From Bacteroidota bacterium (GTDB lineage: Bacteria > Bacteroidota > Bacteroidia > Chitinophagales > Chitinophagaceae), in contig JAFDZS010000008.1 in assembly GCA_018266775.1 (NCBI GenBank), positions 186,001-250,000 on the forward strand: 64,000 bases of DNA. The letters are read 5' to 3'. Shown piece by piece: positions 43,991 to 52,772 of this stretch. A model generated the notes under the pieces. That model ran no database searches. It saw only the letters and a program-made list of their open reading frames with translations, and had not been told where the DNA came from. Positions within the stretch are counted from its first letter, which is position 1. The number at the start of each line of letters is the position of its first letter. The position numbers were made by a program, and so were the translations under genes.

Positions 43991-44535
43991 GTGTACACCT
44001 CATCCATAGTGACAATGGTGGCAAATTCATTATGTAAACTGGCCAGTGCAGTTTCATGAATCAGTTCAGCGGAATAATGTTCGCCCTTCCTTCCTGTTTT
44101 ACAAAATGTTGCTGTGGCATCGGCCACTACATAAGCGGTAAAGCCAAGATTGCCCGCCATTCTCACTGTCGTGGAAATGCAGTGGTCAGTAGTTAAACCA
44201 ACTATAACGAGTTGTGTAATCTGTAACTGGTTCAATTGCGCTTCCAGGTTAGTGTCAATAAAGGCACTGTTTACATTTTTTCTAATCACCTGTTCATGGC
44301 TATACGGTTGTACAATGTCTTTAAAATTATTCCCTTCTTTTGATGGATGCAAAGGGGAAAGTGGATTGGTGGAACAATGCCGGATATGAAAAACCGGCCA
44401 TTGCTGTTTACGCCACCATTGCAAAAGTATTGCGGCGTTTTCTTCTGCACCGGGGTTATTCCGTTGCCCTCCCCAATAAGGAATATCATCAAACCCTTTT
44501 TGAATATCAATTAACAGTAATGCAGGATGTATCAT
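43984..44535 (-). CDS. Isochorismatase-family cysteine hydrolase
   Basis: The start is the ATG at 44535, one base after the stop of the upstream M24 peptidase gene; the longer frame to 44553 would overlap that gene. The catalytic triad is visible: D10 in LLLIDIQKGF, the lysine in VIRKNVNSAF, and the cysteine in TTDHCISTTVRMA. Family members cleave amides or vinyl ethers (nicotinamidase, isochorismatase-like, ureidoacrylate hydrolases). The substrate is unknown. It probably forms an operon with the peptidase by termination-reinitiation. Confidence 0.9.
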   Translation of the reverse strand: MIHPALLLIDIQKGFDDIPYWGGQRNNPGAEENAAILLQWWRKQQWPVFHIRHCSTNPLSPLHPSKEGNNFKDIVQPYSHEQVIRKNVNSAFIDTNLEAQLNQLQITQLVIVGLTTDHCISTTVRMAGNLGFTAYVVADATATFCKTGRKGEHYSAELIHETALASLHNEFATIVTMDEVYTV

Positions 44536-44536
44536 G

Positions 44537-45214
44537 TTATAATAATTGTTCAAAGTAGGCGCCTATTTCATTTTCCGGGTCTGCAAACTGCAATTCCAGA
44601 ATCCAGTGGCGGTCGTTGCCATTGGCATCTTTTAAAAAAATATTGTTGGGGTTGGATGGATGAATATCCAGCTCCAGACTGTTGGGGTCATCCGGTTGTT
44701 CGTGAGGGTATGCGCCAACGATATGCCCTGCAATAGCGCCAATAAAATCCCAGCCATACGCTTTTGCTTTTTCTTCTGCCAGTTCAAACAAATCAGCTGC
44801 TTTAATGAATGCCTGCTTTTGATACCATTCCTGTATTTCATACCAGGCTTTCTCCACATCGTTTTTCAGTTTGTGTTTGCGGGCATCGTTACCCAGCACA
44901 TAAGTTCTGCCGATGTCTGCTTCATAACCATCTACAATTGGCCCCAGGTCGATGAACAAAATATCGTCTTCCGCAATAACACGTCCGGGTGGATTGTCAG
45001 GATAAATAGCTAATGTGTTTTTTCCTGCACGCACAATTTTTTTATGCCAGTGCGTGGCAATGCCAAACTGCTGCGCCAGTTTGCACACTTCATCATTCAG
45101 TTGCTGTTCTGTTTTGCCTGCAACAATCAATTGCTGTTCTTCTATGGCTTTGAAAAACTGCAATGAGGTGTATTGTGCGGTGAGGAGCTTTTCTTTTGTT
45201 GTTTGATTATTCAT
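44537..45214 (-). CDS. M24-family metallopeptidase-like protein (Xaa-Pro aminopeptidase fold)
   Basis: A 225-residue pita-bread-fold domain without the N-terminal domain of full aminopeptidase P. Metal ligands are suggested by DDILFIDLGPIVDGYEADIGRTY (two aspartates), HIVGAYPHE (histidine) and HWILELQF (late glutamate). It may cleave X-Pro dipeptides or be a creatinase-like hydrolase. It is co-transcribed with the isochorismatase-like gene. Confidence 0.87.
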   Translation of the reverse strand: MNNQTTKEKLLTAQYTSLQFFKAIEEQQLIVAGKTEQQLNDEVCKLAQQFGIATHWHKKIVRAGKNTLAIYPDNPPGRVIAEDDILFIDLGPIVDGYEADIGRTYVLGNDARKHKLKNDVEKAWYEIQEWYQKQAFIKAADLFELAEEKAKAYGWDFIGAIAGHIVGAYPHEQPDDPNSLELDIHPSNPNNIFLKDANGNDRHWILELQFADPENEIGAYFEQLL

Positions 45215-45341
45215 TGACTTTTGCTGTTATTAAAATATATATTAGTGCCAATAATTTTTGATCACATTTTTTTCGGAACAACCTCAAACAATAAAGAGTG
45301 TTTTAAGATTATTACTTGCAGCAAATCCCTGCTGTTTGTAC

Positions 45342-45500
45342 GTACCTTTTTGCTCGCCCAAAAAGGTACCCAAAAACGGCTCCCGGCAATAATGATCCCA
45401 ACAATAACTGTTGAGAACGGGCAGCTTTGATCATCAGTTGTACTACTGTAGCTTCAACTTCAGTAATTCTATTGTTGAGATTGAATCTCCAAAATTTTAT
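45342..45500. repeat. Dispersed repeat, copy B (hairpin plus conserved block)
   Basis: An 11-bp hairpin (GTACCTTTTTG, loop CTCGCC, CAAAAAGGTAC; 45342-45369) is followed by CCCGGCAATAATGA and the block starting GCAGCTTTGATCATC at 45421, as in copy A at 43560-43715. Confidence 0.6.
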
Positions 45501-45557
45501 TGCAACGGTTTTATGTTGTTAGCTTTTTATTACTAAATACGTAACAGCAAAAAAAGC

Positions 45558-45580
45558 TGTACTACATTTTCTATAGTACA
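45558..45580. promoter_or_regulatory. Inverted repeat TGTACTA-N9-TAGTACA
   Basis: Perfect 7-bp arms with a 9-bp spacer. It also reads TGTAC-N8-CTATA, eight of ten bases of the recurring TGTAG-N8-CTACA operator. It is 28 bp beyond the Crp/Fnr gene and about 340 bp upstream of the M24 gene, so its role is uncertain. Confidence 0.35.
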
Positions 45581-45608
45581 AAATAAGGAAGACGGCGCGG
45601 CACAAAAG

Positions 45609-46199
45609 TTAATCTACATTAACGCGGCCTAATTTTTTCCGGAGTGTGCTGAGGAATTGCGGTGTTACCCCAAGGTAAGCAGCTATGTCTTTTTGCGAAA
45701 ACCGTTTTTCTGCATAAGGTTTTTGTTTCATGAAGTGGAGGTAGCGTTCTTCTGCTGTGGCTGCTACTGCCTGGTTGATCTGTTCTTTTTGTGCGATATA
45801 AGCATTTTGAAAAAGGATGCGGAAGAAGCGTTCAAACTTTGGTATTTGCTGATAGAGTTGTTCCAGCTCTGCTTTACCAATCTGCAATAATTGCGTTGGT
45901 TCTATTGCTTTTATGGTTGTTCGTGCGCCGGTTTGCGTTAAAAAACTGAACAGGTCATCTGCCCACCATTCATCTACTAAAAAATCGATGATGTGCTCCA
46001 GTCCGTTTTCATCCATGTAATAAGACTTCAGGCAACCCTTTGTTACAAAGGATTCATATTTGCATACATTGCCTTCCTGCAACAATATTTCGCCAGCAGC
46101 TAATTTTTTCTCTTTTAATAAGGAGGTGAAGTATACCGTTTCCTCTATCGTTAATGAAATGTGTCTGGAGATATTGGTGAGTATGAGGGAGGGGTTCAT
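45609..46199 (-). CDS. Crp/Fnr-family transcriptional regulator
   Basis: A cyclic-nucleotide-binding-like beta-roll (about residues 10-120; LLQEGNVCKYESFVTKGCLKSYYMDENG) is followed by a helix (AYIAQKEQINQAVAATAEERY) and a winged HTH (FSQKDIAAYLGVTPQFLSTLRKKL). At 196 residues it is normal for the family, and it lacks the cysteines of Fnr. Similar Bacteroidota proteins are single genes controlling nearby oxidoreductase or stress genes. Targets are unknown. Confidence 0.92.
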   Translation of the reverse strand: MNPSLILTNISRHISLTIEETVYFTSLLKEKKLAAGEILLQEGNVCKYESFVTKGCLKSYYMDENGLEHIIDFLVDEWWADDLFSFLTQTGARTTIKAIEPTQLLQIGKAELEQLYQQIPKFERFFRILFQNAYIAQKEQINQAVAATAEERYLHFMKQKPYAEKRFSQKDIAAYLGVTPQFLSTLRKKLGRVNVD

Positions 46200-46788
46200 G
46201 CTTTAATAAATGGTTATAAAACTAAACAAATTCCATGATTAGTCAAGGGGCTGACTTTTATTTATTTGATTTTGAATCCTGGAATTATTAAGTGTTCCTG
46301 ATTAATTTATTTCAGGCCAGGTATTTGGTTGTATCAATTTTATTTACGTTTATACCTATACGTGAAAATTAATTTTACGGTGAAGAATAAAACTGCTAAC
46401 CCTGCTTGGCAACAATACAGCACTATCTTTTACTTAATTCACCTGCTTGTATGCTCTGGAGGTGATTGAGGAATATTTGGTAAAGAAAGCGGGATGAGGT
46501 ATTACAATGATGCCTTAAAAAAACAGGTTAAGGCCAGGGTTAAAACTACGGGCTTTATTTCTCAAAACCATTCTTGTACCATTTTCATTCCGTGACAATA
46601 AAAAAGCCTCCCTCACGGCAGGCTTTTTCCCGGCAGGTACAACAAGACTGTTTTTTGTGTTTAATCTATTTTACTGTTGCCTGTTTATATCTTTTATTGC
46701 CGCAAAACAGGAGGATTCTTCCCTGCCTGTTGCGGCAGGACAACGTTATGCAAAACCAATATTTTTAAAGCTTCTGTTTTCCTCTTTA
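46200..46788. other. Intergenic region between Crp/Fnr and REC genes
   Basis: This 589-bp spacer holds a weak copy of the trxA tail (46461-46497), the terminator at 46601-46628 and a small hairpin CCTGCC-N6-GGCAGG (46722-46739). No gene is visible. Confidence 0.45.
46601..46628 (-). terminator. Bidirectional terminator-like hairpin
   Basis: AAAAAGCCT pairs with AGGCTTTTT around a 10-base loop. On the minus strand the stem is followed by TTTTTTATT; it is about 160 bp beyond the REC gene at 46789-47169 and likely ends the CheB-CheR-kinase operon. It could also work on the plus strand. Confidence 0.65.
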
Positions 46789-47169
46789 CTATGCCTGCCC
46801 GTTCACTATTTTGTTTATTGCCTGCTGCAGGGTTTCTATATCGTCTGATTTAAGCACATAGCCCTGTGCACCTGCTTTAAACATTTTACTCAGCATTTCA
46901 TCATTATCATTCATGGAATAGGCAATGATTTTATAGGCAGGATATTTTGCCATAACCAGGCGTGTGGTTTCCACCCCGCTCATGCCGGGCATACTGATGT
47001 CCATAAAAATAATATCGGGTATAAACCTGTCTAATTCTGTAATACATTCAGGGCCCGAGGCTACCCCTGCAATTTCAGCTTCTTCATAAAAAAGTTTCAA
47101 TATTTCCTCAAGGCTTTCACGAATGCTTTTATTATCGTCCACCAGCAGGAATTTAAATTTCCTTCCCAT
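46789..47169 (-). CDS. Single-domain response regulator (REC)
   Basis: A 126-residue receiver with LVDDNKSIRESL, phospho-acceptor D57 in IIFMDISMPGMSG, and lysine YVLKSDD. The sequence is close to the receivers of NarL-type regulators but lacks the HTH. Its gene follows the CheB-CheR-kinase gene after 18 bp, so it is the likely phospho-acceptor of that HisKA_3 kinase. Confidence 0.92.
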   Translation of the reverse strand: MGRKFKFLLVDDNKSIRESLEEILKLFYEEAEIAGVASGPECITELDRFIPDIIFMDISMPGMSGVETTRLVMAKYPAYKIIAYSMNDNDEMLSKMFKAGAQGYVLKSDDIETLQQAINKIVNGQA

Positions 47170-47187
47170 AATTTTTAGTTTTATTGG

Positions 47188-50100
47188 TTATATTCCATTT
47201 CCCGCAATTTTTCCAAGCTGTAATCTCGAAATGCCATTTAGTTTTGGGTGAACAGGTACGCTTAATGAAACCCTGGTGCCTTTCCCTTTTTCTGAAATAA
47301 ACCTGATTTCACCCCCAAGCAATTCTGTACGTGTATAGAGATTTTTTAATCCAATCCCTGTTGCATTTTTCCTGGACTCTCCCGGTTCAAAACCTATTCC
47401 GTTGTCAGAAAAATCAAGGTGTATGTGCCCGTTATATTCACTCAGTTCCACCAGGATATTACTACAGCCGGAATGCTTTACTGAATTGCTGATCAGTTCC
47501 TGCGTGATCCGGTATAATTCCCTGATGACTATTTTATCCTGTTTGCTTTTTAAACCTTTGTCTTTAAATGTGGCCTTACAGCTGTCACTCGCATCCACCC
47601 GGCTGCACAATGCCTTTAATACTTCAGGCAAACTTGAATTTTCAAGAATCGGTGGCAACAAGTTGTGTGATATTGCCCTGTACTCGCTCACCGCATCTGC
47701 AATTAATTCTATAGACTTATCCAGTAACTTATGGTTACCATTTATCTTTTTGCTGGCATAAGTAACCTGTAAGCGCAATGCCGAAATAATTTGACCGAGG
47801 CCATCGTGCAATTCCTGGGCAACCCTTCTCCTTTCTTTTTCTTCACCTTCTATAATGGCACTGATGATGGAAGCACGGGTATTTTTAAAGTCGGTAATAT
47901 CACGTATAATAAAGATGGCCTCATTTTCATTACTCTTCACCAGCCTTACATCAAAGTGTTTCGACGGGGCTTTATCTGCCTTAATCTCGTATGCATAGTG
48001 CAGGTATTTTTTTGTTTTAAATACTTTTTGCAGCGACTGGTGGTGAAGCATTGCCACATCTTCAGTAAATACTTCGCTAATATATTTATTGATAGCCTTA
48101 TCCTGAGCAATTTTGATTCCTGCATTAACTTCATTTTGTTCTATGCTCAGTATTTTTCCCTGGTCGTCTGTACGTATCATCATATCGGGTATTGCTTTAA
48201 GCATTGCCTTACTTCTTGCTTCATTTAAACGCAGGGCTTCTTCTGTTTTTACCTGGTAGGTGATGTCCTGGCTTATTCCCCCTACATAACGTTTATCATC
48301 TGAACCAACAAAGGGAAACATAATGGTATGATACGTATAGACTTCGTTGCCATGCATCCTTTTTTCCATGGTAACATCTGCCTTCCAGGCCTCCAAGAGT
48401 ATTTTTACAGCTGCCTTTAATTTCTTCGCAGTTTCTACAGGAAAAATGGTTTCATCAGTTTTGCCTACCAGTTTATCGCGGCTGATGTTAAAATGTTTTT
48501 CAAATGCTTTATTGGCATAGATGTATTTACCATCTTCATTCTTTATCCAGGTAAGCAGTGGTGAATATTCCATAAAGGAATCGAATGAACGCTGGCTTTC
48601 GACCAATTCCTTTTTAATGATTACCAGGCTGGTGATATCTACAAAAGTGATCACCACGCCATCTGTTTTGTTATCGCTTTTGTATGGCAGGAGCCGCATC
48701 AGGTACCATTTATTGCCCCCCATTACTTCTTTTTCAATTTGTATTCCTGTTTCAAGCACCCTTGAGGCATCTTCAACAATATTAACATTGCCCAGGTTGT
48801 TGGTAAAATTGCTGATGGGCCGGCCAATATCTGATGGCAGCAGATTAAACTGGTCTATAATAGCCGGTGTAAAGGAACGGATACGCTGGTATTTATCGAG
48901 GAATATGGTGCCTATTTCGGTACTCTTTAAAAAATTATCCATATCCCCATTCAACTGATCCAGTTCCCTGATCTTTTCCTGGTGTTCTGCATTTACTGTA
49001 TGTAATTCTTCATTTACACTCTGCAGTTCCTCATTGGTGCTTTGCAGTTCTTCATTGGCAGCCATTATCTCTTCATTGGTGGCCTGCATTTCCTCATTGC
49101 TGGTTTCCAGCTCTTCGATGGTCAGCTGCAGGTTTTCTTTTGTTTCTTTGAGTTCCTGTTCAAGATCGGTAATGAGGCTGTTGCTTTTGGGGTTTACTGT
49201 AAAATCTTTTACTTTTTTATTGGCAAGATCTTCAAGACTATGTTCAAAAAATATAATGAGGTAATATTTTTTAATGTCGTGCGTATCCATTTTAAATGGT
49301 TTTACCAGCACTACAATTTTTCTTATTTTATTACCCTGTCTTATCCTGATGCCTTTATAAACAGAGTCCAAATTTTCTTTGTTGGCTTTTCTGATAGAGG
49401 TATTAATGGCCACCACCACACTATCCGGCAACATTTTTTGCAGGTTAACGCTAAACCCTTTTTCAGGGAGTGTAATATAGCTGTGCAGGTTTCCATAGGC
49501 ATGAACAATGTTCAGTCCGTCATCAACATACACACTTGCGCAACCCAGTTCCTCCGTCAATGCTTCATTTAATATTTCTGACAATTTATTTTCCACAGAG
49601 GCCCGATGCACAAAGGCACTGCCGCGGCCCATACCCCCGCCGGCCAGTAAGTTTTTACTGCCGGAATTTTTAAATTCATCAAAATTGATTGTACGGGCGG
49701 CTTCTTTATTACGGTACACTTTCCACCGGCGGTCCACTTCTTCAAATACTTTTTTAAAATCGCCTACCGTTTCGCTGGCGCCGAGGCATAAGTAACCATT
49801 CAGGTTAAGCGCATAGTGCAGTGTGGTAAGCATGCGTTTCTGCATTGAAGGTTCCAGGTAAATCATCATATTGCGGGTACATACAAAATCCATTTTGTTA
49901 AAGGGGGGATCCTGCAATACATTGTGATGCGAAAAGATGATCATCTTCCTGATCTCCTGTATGATTTGGTATGTGCTCCCTTTTTTTACAAAATACTTTT
50001 TTAACCTTTCTGCTGAAATATCCCCCACATTACTTTCTTCGTAAACTCCTTTACTCGCTTTATCAATGGAAGAAGTATCGAGGTCGGTGGCAAAAATTTT

Positions 50101-51183
50101 TATGTCAACATGCTTCTTCAGTTTTTCCATTCCTTCTTTAAAAAGAATTGCGATTGAATAAGCTTCTTCTCCTGTACAACAGCCTACACTCCATACTTTT
50201 ACCGGTTGTTTAGGTTTGGCATTTTTCAAAATATCAGGAATCACTTTTTTAGCCAGTACTTCAAATGCTTCCGCATCCCTGAAAAAACGGGTAACACCAA
50301 TCAGGAATTCTTTATACAAAATTTTGGTTTCCGTTGCGTTTTCCAGCAGGAATTTCAGGTATTCGTTGGCGCTGCTGCAATTATTTACTGTCATCCTGCG
50401 TGAAATACGGCGGATCAGCGTGGGGCGTTTATAACTGGTGAAATCGAGGCTGGTGAAATTTTTGATATGAATCAGTATACGCATTACCGTATCTTCATCC
50501 TTCATCAGTATTTTATCGAACTGTGAATGTTCCAGTTTGGGGTAGGAAATATAGTTTAGTATTTCTCCCGGCATCTGGTCTATTGACAATACATAATCAA
50601 TCAGCCCGGTTGCCACAGCGCTCTTTGGCATACCGTTGAATTTTGCAGTTTCAGGATTTTGAACCATTGCCATACCTCCTGCTTCTTTAATGGACAGAAG
50701 CCCCCGTGTTCCGTCGGAGCCGGTACCGCTTAGAATAACGCCAATTGCCCTGCTGCCCTGGTCTTCGGCAAGTGAATTAAAAAATATATCAATCGGGAGG
50801 TTCAGGTCGTGGCTGGTGGGTTTATCCACCAGGAAAAGTTTTTTTCCGCGTATGGTCATATTCTTCTTTGCGGGTATCAGGTAAATACTTCCTGCCTGGA
50901 TGTCCATATCATTGGCTACTTCATGTATAGGCAACTGGGTATTTTTTGCCAGCAGTTCTGTCATCAGCGACTTATAGTCTGGCGACAGGTGTTGTATCAC
51001 CACAAAACTATGTGGTATATCCTGCGGAACATGGTCGAAGAATTCTTTTAATGCCTCGAGGCCCCCGGCACTGGCGCCAATTCCAATTACATAAAAATTG
51101 TCAGTTGAACTTAATTTGTCAGTTCGGTTGAGTTTATCAGCCACCATGGTACCGGTACCGGTTTGAGCATTTCTCTTTTTCAT
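47188..51183 (-). CDS. CheB-CheR-PAS-HisKA_3 fusion kinase
   Basis: A 1331-residue fusion. The N-terminal CheB methylesterase domain (about residues 30-215) keeps the catalytic S38 (GASAGG), H65 (VIQHLSPD) and D157 (LSGTGSDGT). A CheR-type methyltransferase (about 235-505) has [14 protein letters not shown] and [13 protein letters not shown], with a cysteine where alanine is common in the SAM loop. A long coiled coil (about 680-775; repeated TNEEL/SNEEM units) and three PAS-type segments follow, then HisKA_3 with [11 protein letters not shown] (about H1126) and HATPase_c. No chemoreceptor genes are in view. Such fusions are thought to couple methylation to sensing in non-chemotactic systems. 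Confidence 0.94.
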   Translation of the reverse strand: MKKRNAQTGTGTMVADKLNRTDKLSSTDNFYVIGIGASAGGLEALKEFFDHVPQDIPHSFVVIQHLSPDYKSLMTELLAKNTQLPIHEVANDMDIQAGSIYLIPAKKNMTIRGKKLFLVDKPTSHDLNLPIDIFFNSLAEDQGSRAIGVILSGTGSDGTRGLLSIKEAGGMAMVQNPETAKFNGMPKSAVATGLIDYVLSIDQMPGEILNYISYPKLEHSQFDKILMKDEDTVMRILIHIKNFTSLDFTSYKRPTLIRRISRRMTVNNCSSANEYLKFLLENATETKILYKEFLIGVTRFFRDAEAFEVLAKKVIPDILKNAKPKQPVKVWSVGCCTGEEAYSIAILFKEGMEKLKKHVDIKIFATDLDTSSIDKASKGVYEESNVGDISAERLKKYFVKKGSTYQIIQEIRKMIIFSHHNVLQDPPFNKMDFVCTRNMMIYLEPSMQKRMLTTLHYALNLNGYLCLGASETVGDFKKVFEEVDRRWKVYRNKEAARTINFDEFKNSGSKNLLAGGGMGRGSAFVHRASVENKLSEILNEALTEELGCASVYVDDGLNIVHAYGNLHSYITLPEKGFSVNLQKMLPDSVVVAINTSIRKANKENLDSVYKGIRIRQGNKIRKIVVLVKPFKMDTHDIKKYYLIIFFEHSLEDLANKKVKDFTVNPKSNSLITDLEQELKETKENLQLTIEELETSNEEMQATNEEIMAANEELQSTNEELQSVNEELHTVNAEHQEKIRELDQLNGDMDNFLKSTEIGTIFLDKYQRIRSFTPAIIDQFNLLPSDIGRPISNFTNNLGNVNIVEDASRVLETGIQIEKEVMGGNKWYLMRLLPYKSDNKTDGVVITFVDITSLVIIKKELVESQRSFDSFMEYSPLLTWIKNEDGKYIYANKAFEKHFNISRDKLVGKTDETIFPVETAKKLKAAVKILLEAWKADVTMEKRMHGNEVYTYHTIMFPFVGSDDKRYVGGISQDITYQVKTEEALRLNEARSKAMLKAIPDMMIRTDDQGKILSIEQNEVNAGIKIAQDKAINKYISEVFTEDVAMLHHQSLQKVFKTKKYLHYAYEIKADKAPSKHFDVRLVKSNENEAIFIIRDITDFKNTRASIISAIIEGEEKERRRVAQELHDGLGQIISALRLQVTYASKKINGNHKLLDKSIELIADAVSEYRAISHNLLPPILENSSLPEVLKALCSRVDASDSCKATFKDKGLKSKQDKIVIRELYRITQELISNSVKHSGCSNILVELSEYNGHIHLDFSDNGIGFEPGESRKNATGIGLKNLYTRTELLGGEIRFISEKGKGTRVSLSVPVHPKLNGISRLQLGKIAGNGI

Positions 51184-51572
51184 AAGTTAACTTTTTTTAT
51201 TAATGCCTGCACATCATTGATGTAAGGCAATTGATTACAGGCAAAAGATTTACAGGGTGGGAAAACAGGATTGGTTTTCCAGATTCATTTTCCGACAGCA
51301 GCGTTTATTCATTGAAGAAATATCAGCATGCTTTCACAGTACAAAGAAACAATTGCAGCAAAGCGAAAAAAATAGACGTATATATAATTATTCCGTAATG
51401 AAAATAAGTGCTGGTGTAATGGTATCCGTTACACTTTATTTTTTTAAATACAGATCAATACAGCAGGACAGTTTAAGGATATTAATAAAAAACGGGAGGG
51501 GAGGCGATGCGGTTTACAGCAGCAGGTAAAATGTTTTATTTTATAAGAAGTCGTGGCTGCCTGGTAACTGCT
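51184..51572. other. Upstream region of the CheB-CheR-kinase gene
   Basis: This 389-bp AT-rich spacer contains an inverted repeat at 51414-51434 (GTGTAATGG, TAT, CCGTTACAC; 8 of 9 pairs). On the plus strand it is followed by TTTATTTTTTT, so it could be a plus-strand terminator as well as an operator. No gene is visible. Confidence 0.4.
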
Positions 51573-51956
51573 TCACCGGCGGGGTTCGCAGGCATAGCCT
51601 GATATGATCTCAGGTATTTTTTCGAAGTCGGTAAATTTATCAAGGAAGTAATCGGCACCCAAATTGGTGCACAGTTGTTTTTTATCTTCGGTTGGGTCTT
51701 CTGTCATTATCACCACTAACTTTACCGGGTACTTGTTTTCTTTTATAAACTTAAGAATGTCAATGCCGCTTTTGCCGGGCATGTTAACATCCAGTATTGC
51801 AATGTCAATGTTGTTTTCCTTTAACAACTGAACCGCTTCCTCATAGTTAAAACCAATAAGCAATTCTTTTTTTAAAGGCAATTCGTTCAGTGCCGGGGTT
51901 AACCTTTCTATAACCACCTTTGAGTCATCTACAATTAATATTATCACCGTACACAT
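51573..51956 (-). CDS. Single-domain response regulator (REC)
   Basis: The start is the ATG at 51956 (MCTVIILIVDDSK); the frame is open to 52019. The receiver has LIVDDSKVV, phospho-acceptor in IAILDVNMPGKSG, threonine switch VVIMTEDP and YFLDKFTDF in the lysine position. It resembles the divergent REC at 5648-6061 in its C-terminus (DKYHEFDLIPGI versus DKFTDFEKIPEI), suggesting paralogy. It follows the NarL regulator after about 160 bp that contain TGTAGTGG repeats. Confidence 0.88.
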   Translation of the reverse strand: MCTVIILIVDDSKVVIERLTPALNELPLKKELLIGFNYEEAVQLLKENNIDIAILDVNMPGKSGIDILKFIKENKYPVKLVVIMTEDPTEDKKQLCTNLGADYFLDKFTDFEKIPEIISGYACEPRR

Positions 51957-52068
51957 TGTATTTCTTTTATAGTGGCCGCATTGTGGTGCCATGCAGGAAC
52001 AGAAACTGTCCTGTATCAAAATAACAAAATGTATATGGCCCGGTAAATAGCGGTTTCTGTTAGTTTTT

Positions 52069-52097
52069 TGTAGTGGTACAGCAGCGGGATGTAGTGG
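52069..52097. promoter_or_regulatory. TGTAGTGG direct repeat at 21-bp spacing
   Basis: TGTAGTGG occurs at 52069-52076 and again at 52090-52097. The 21-bp step (two helical turns) and position 113-141 bp upstream of the REC start at 51956 suggest a tandem operator. The half-site resembles TGTAG in the palindromes near other sensory operons. Confidence 0.4.
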
Positions 52098-52115
52098 AAT
52101 CTGTTACGGAGCATA

Positions 52116-52772
52116 TTAAATGCCGGAGGCCATGAGATGATGGGTAATAGCATAAGCAACCAGTTCAGCATTTGTTTTCATATTCATTTTTGCCAGTATC
52201 CTGCTTCTGAAGGTGCCAACCGTATTTACGCTGAGCGATAATTTTTTTGCAATATCGCCGGTGGTGGTTCCCTGTGCCAGTAGTTTAAACACCTGGAACT
52301 CCCTGTCTGAAAGTAATTCATGCGGCGCTTTGTTCGTCTCATTTGAGAGTTCCATGGCTAATTTTTCTGCCAGTGTTTGTGTTATATATTTTCTTCCTTT
52401 TAAGATCACATTCACTGCTTTTACCAATTCTTCTTCCACGGCATCATCCTTATTTAAAAATCCGGCGCCGCCAGCCTTTATTACCCTTATGGCATATTCT
52501 TCCTCGGCGTGTGCGCTTAATATAAGAACAGGTAAGCCCGGAAATTCTTTATTTAAATCAGACAACAATTCCAGCCCGCTGCGGCCGGGCATGCTTATGT
52601 CTGTAATCACCATATCCCAGTGTTTTTCTATAACCGCAGCCATTACTTCTTCTGCAGTACCAACGGCTTTGATTTCTGCAAATGGAAATGCCTCCAGCAA
52701 TATTTCCTTTAGGCCCCTGCGGGCCACTGCGTGGTCATCGGCAATTAAAAAACGATGTTGCATAACAATCAA
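52116..52772 (-). CDS. NarL/FixJ-family response regulator (REC + LuxR-type HTH)
   Basis: A receiver (IADDHAVARRGL, phospho-site MVITDISMPGRSG, FLNKDDA) and a LuxR-type HTH (LSDREFQVFKLLAQGTT ... LSVNTVGTFRSRILAKM). Its start overlaps the stop of the HisKA_3 kinase by 4 bp, a strong sign of a cognate pair. It is the third NarL-type paralogue in the window. The frame begins MIVMQHRF, so a start three codons later (MQHRF) is possible. Confidence 0.93.
   Translation of the reverse strand: MIVMQHRFLIADDHAVARRGLKEILLEAFPFAEIKAVGTAEEVMAAVIEKHWDMVITDISMPGRSGLELLSDLNKEFPGLPVLILSAHAEEEYAIRVIKAGGAGFLNKDDAVEEELVKAVNVILKGRKYITQTLAEKLAMELSNETNKAPHELLSDREFQVFKLLAQGTTTGDIAKKLSLSVNTVGTFRSRILAKMNMKTNAELVAYAITHHLMASGI

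Larger units (their letters stand above)
45215..45608. other. Spacer with dispersed repeat copy B and a palindrome
   Basis: This 394-bp spacer contains copy B of the repeat (45342-45500) and the inverted repeat TGTACTA-N9-TAGTACA (45558-45580). No gene is seen. The promoter of the M24 gene must lie at its left end but is not obvious. Confidence 0.45.

Noticed and set aside
46722..46739. CCTGCC-N6-GGCAGG hairpin as second terminator
   Set aside because: Short stem with no T-run; the hairpin at 46601-46628 is a much better terminator.
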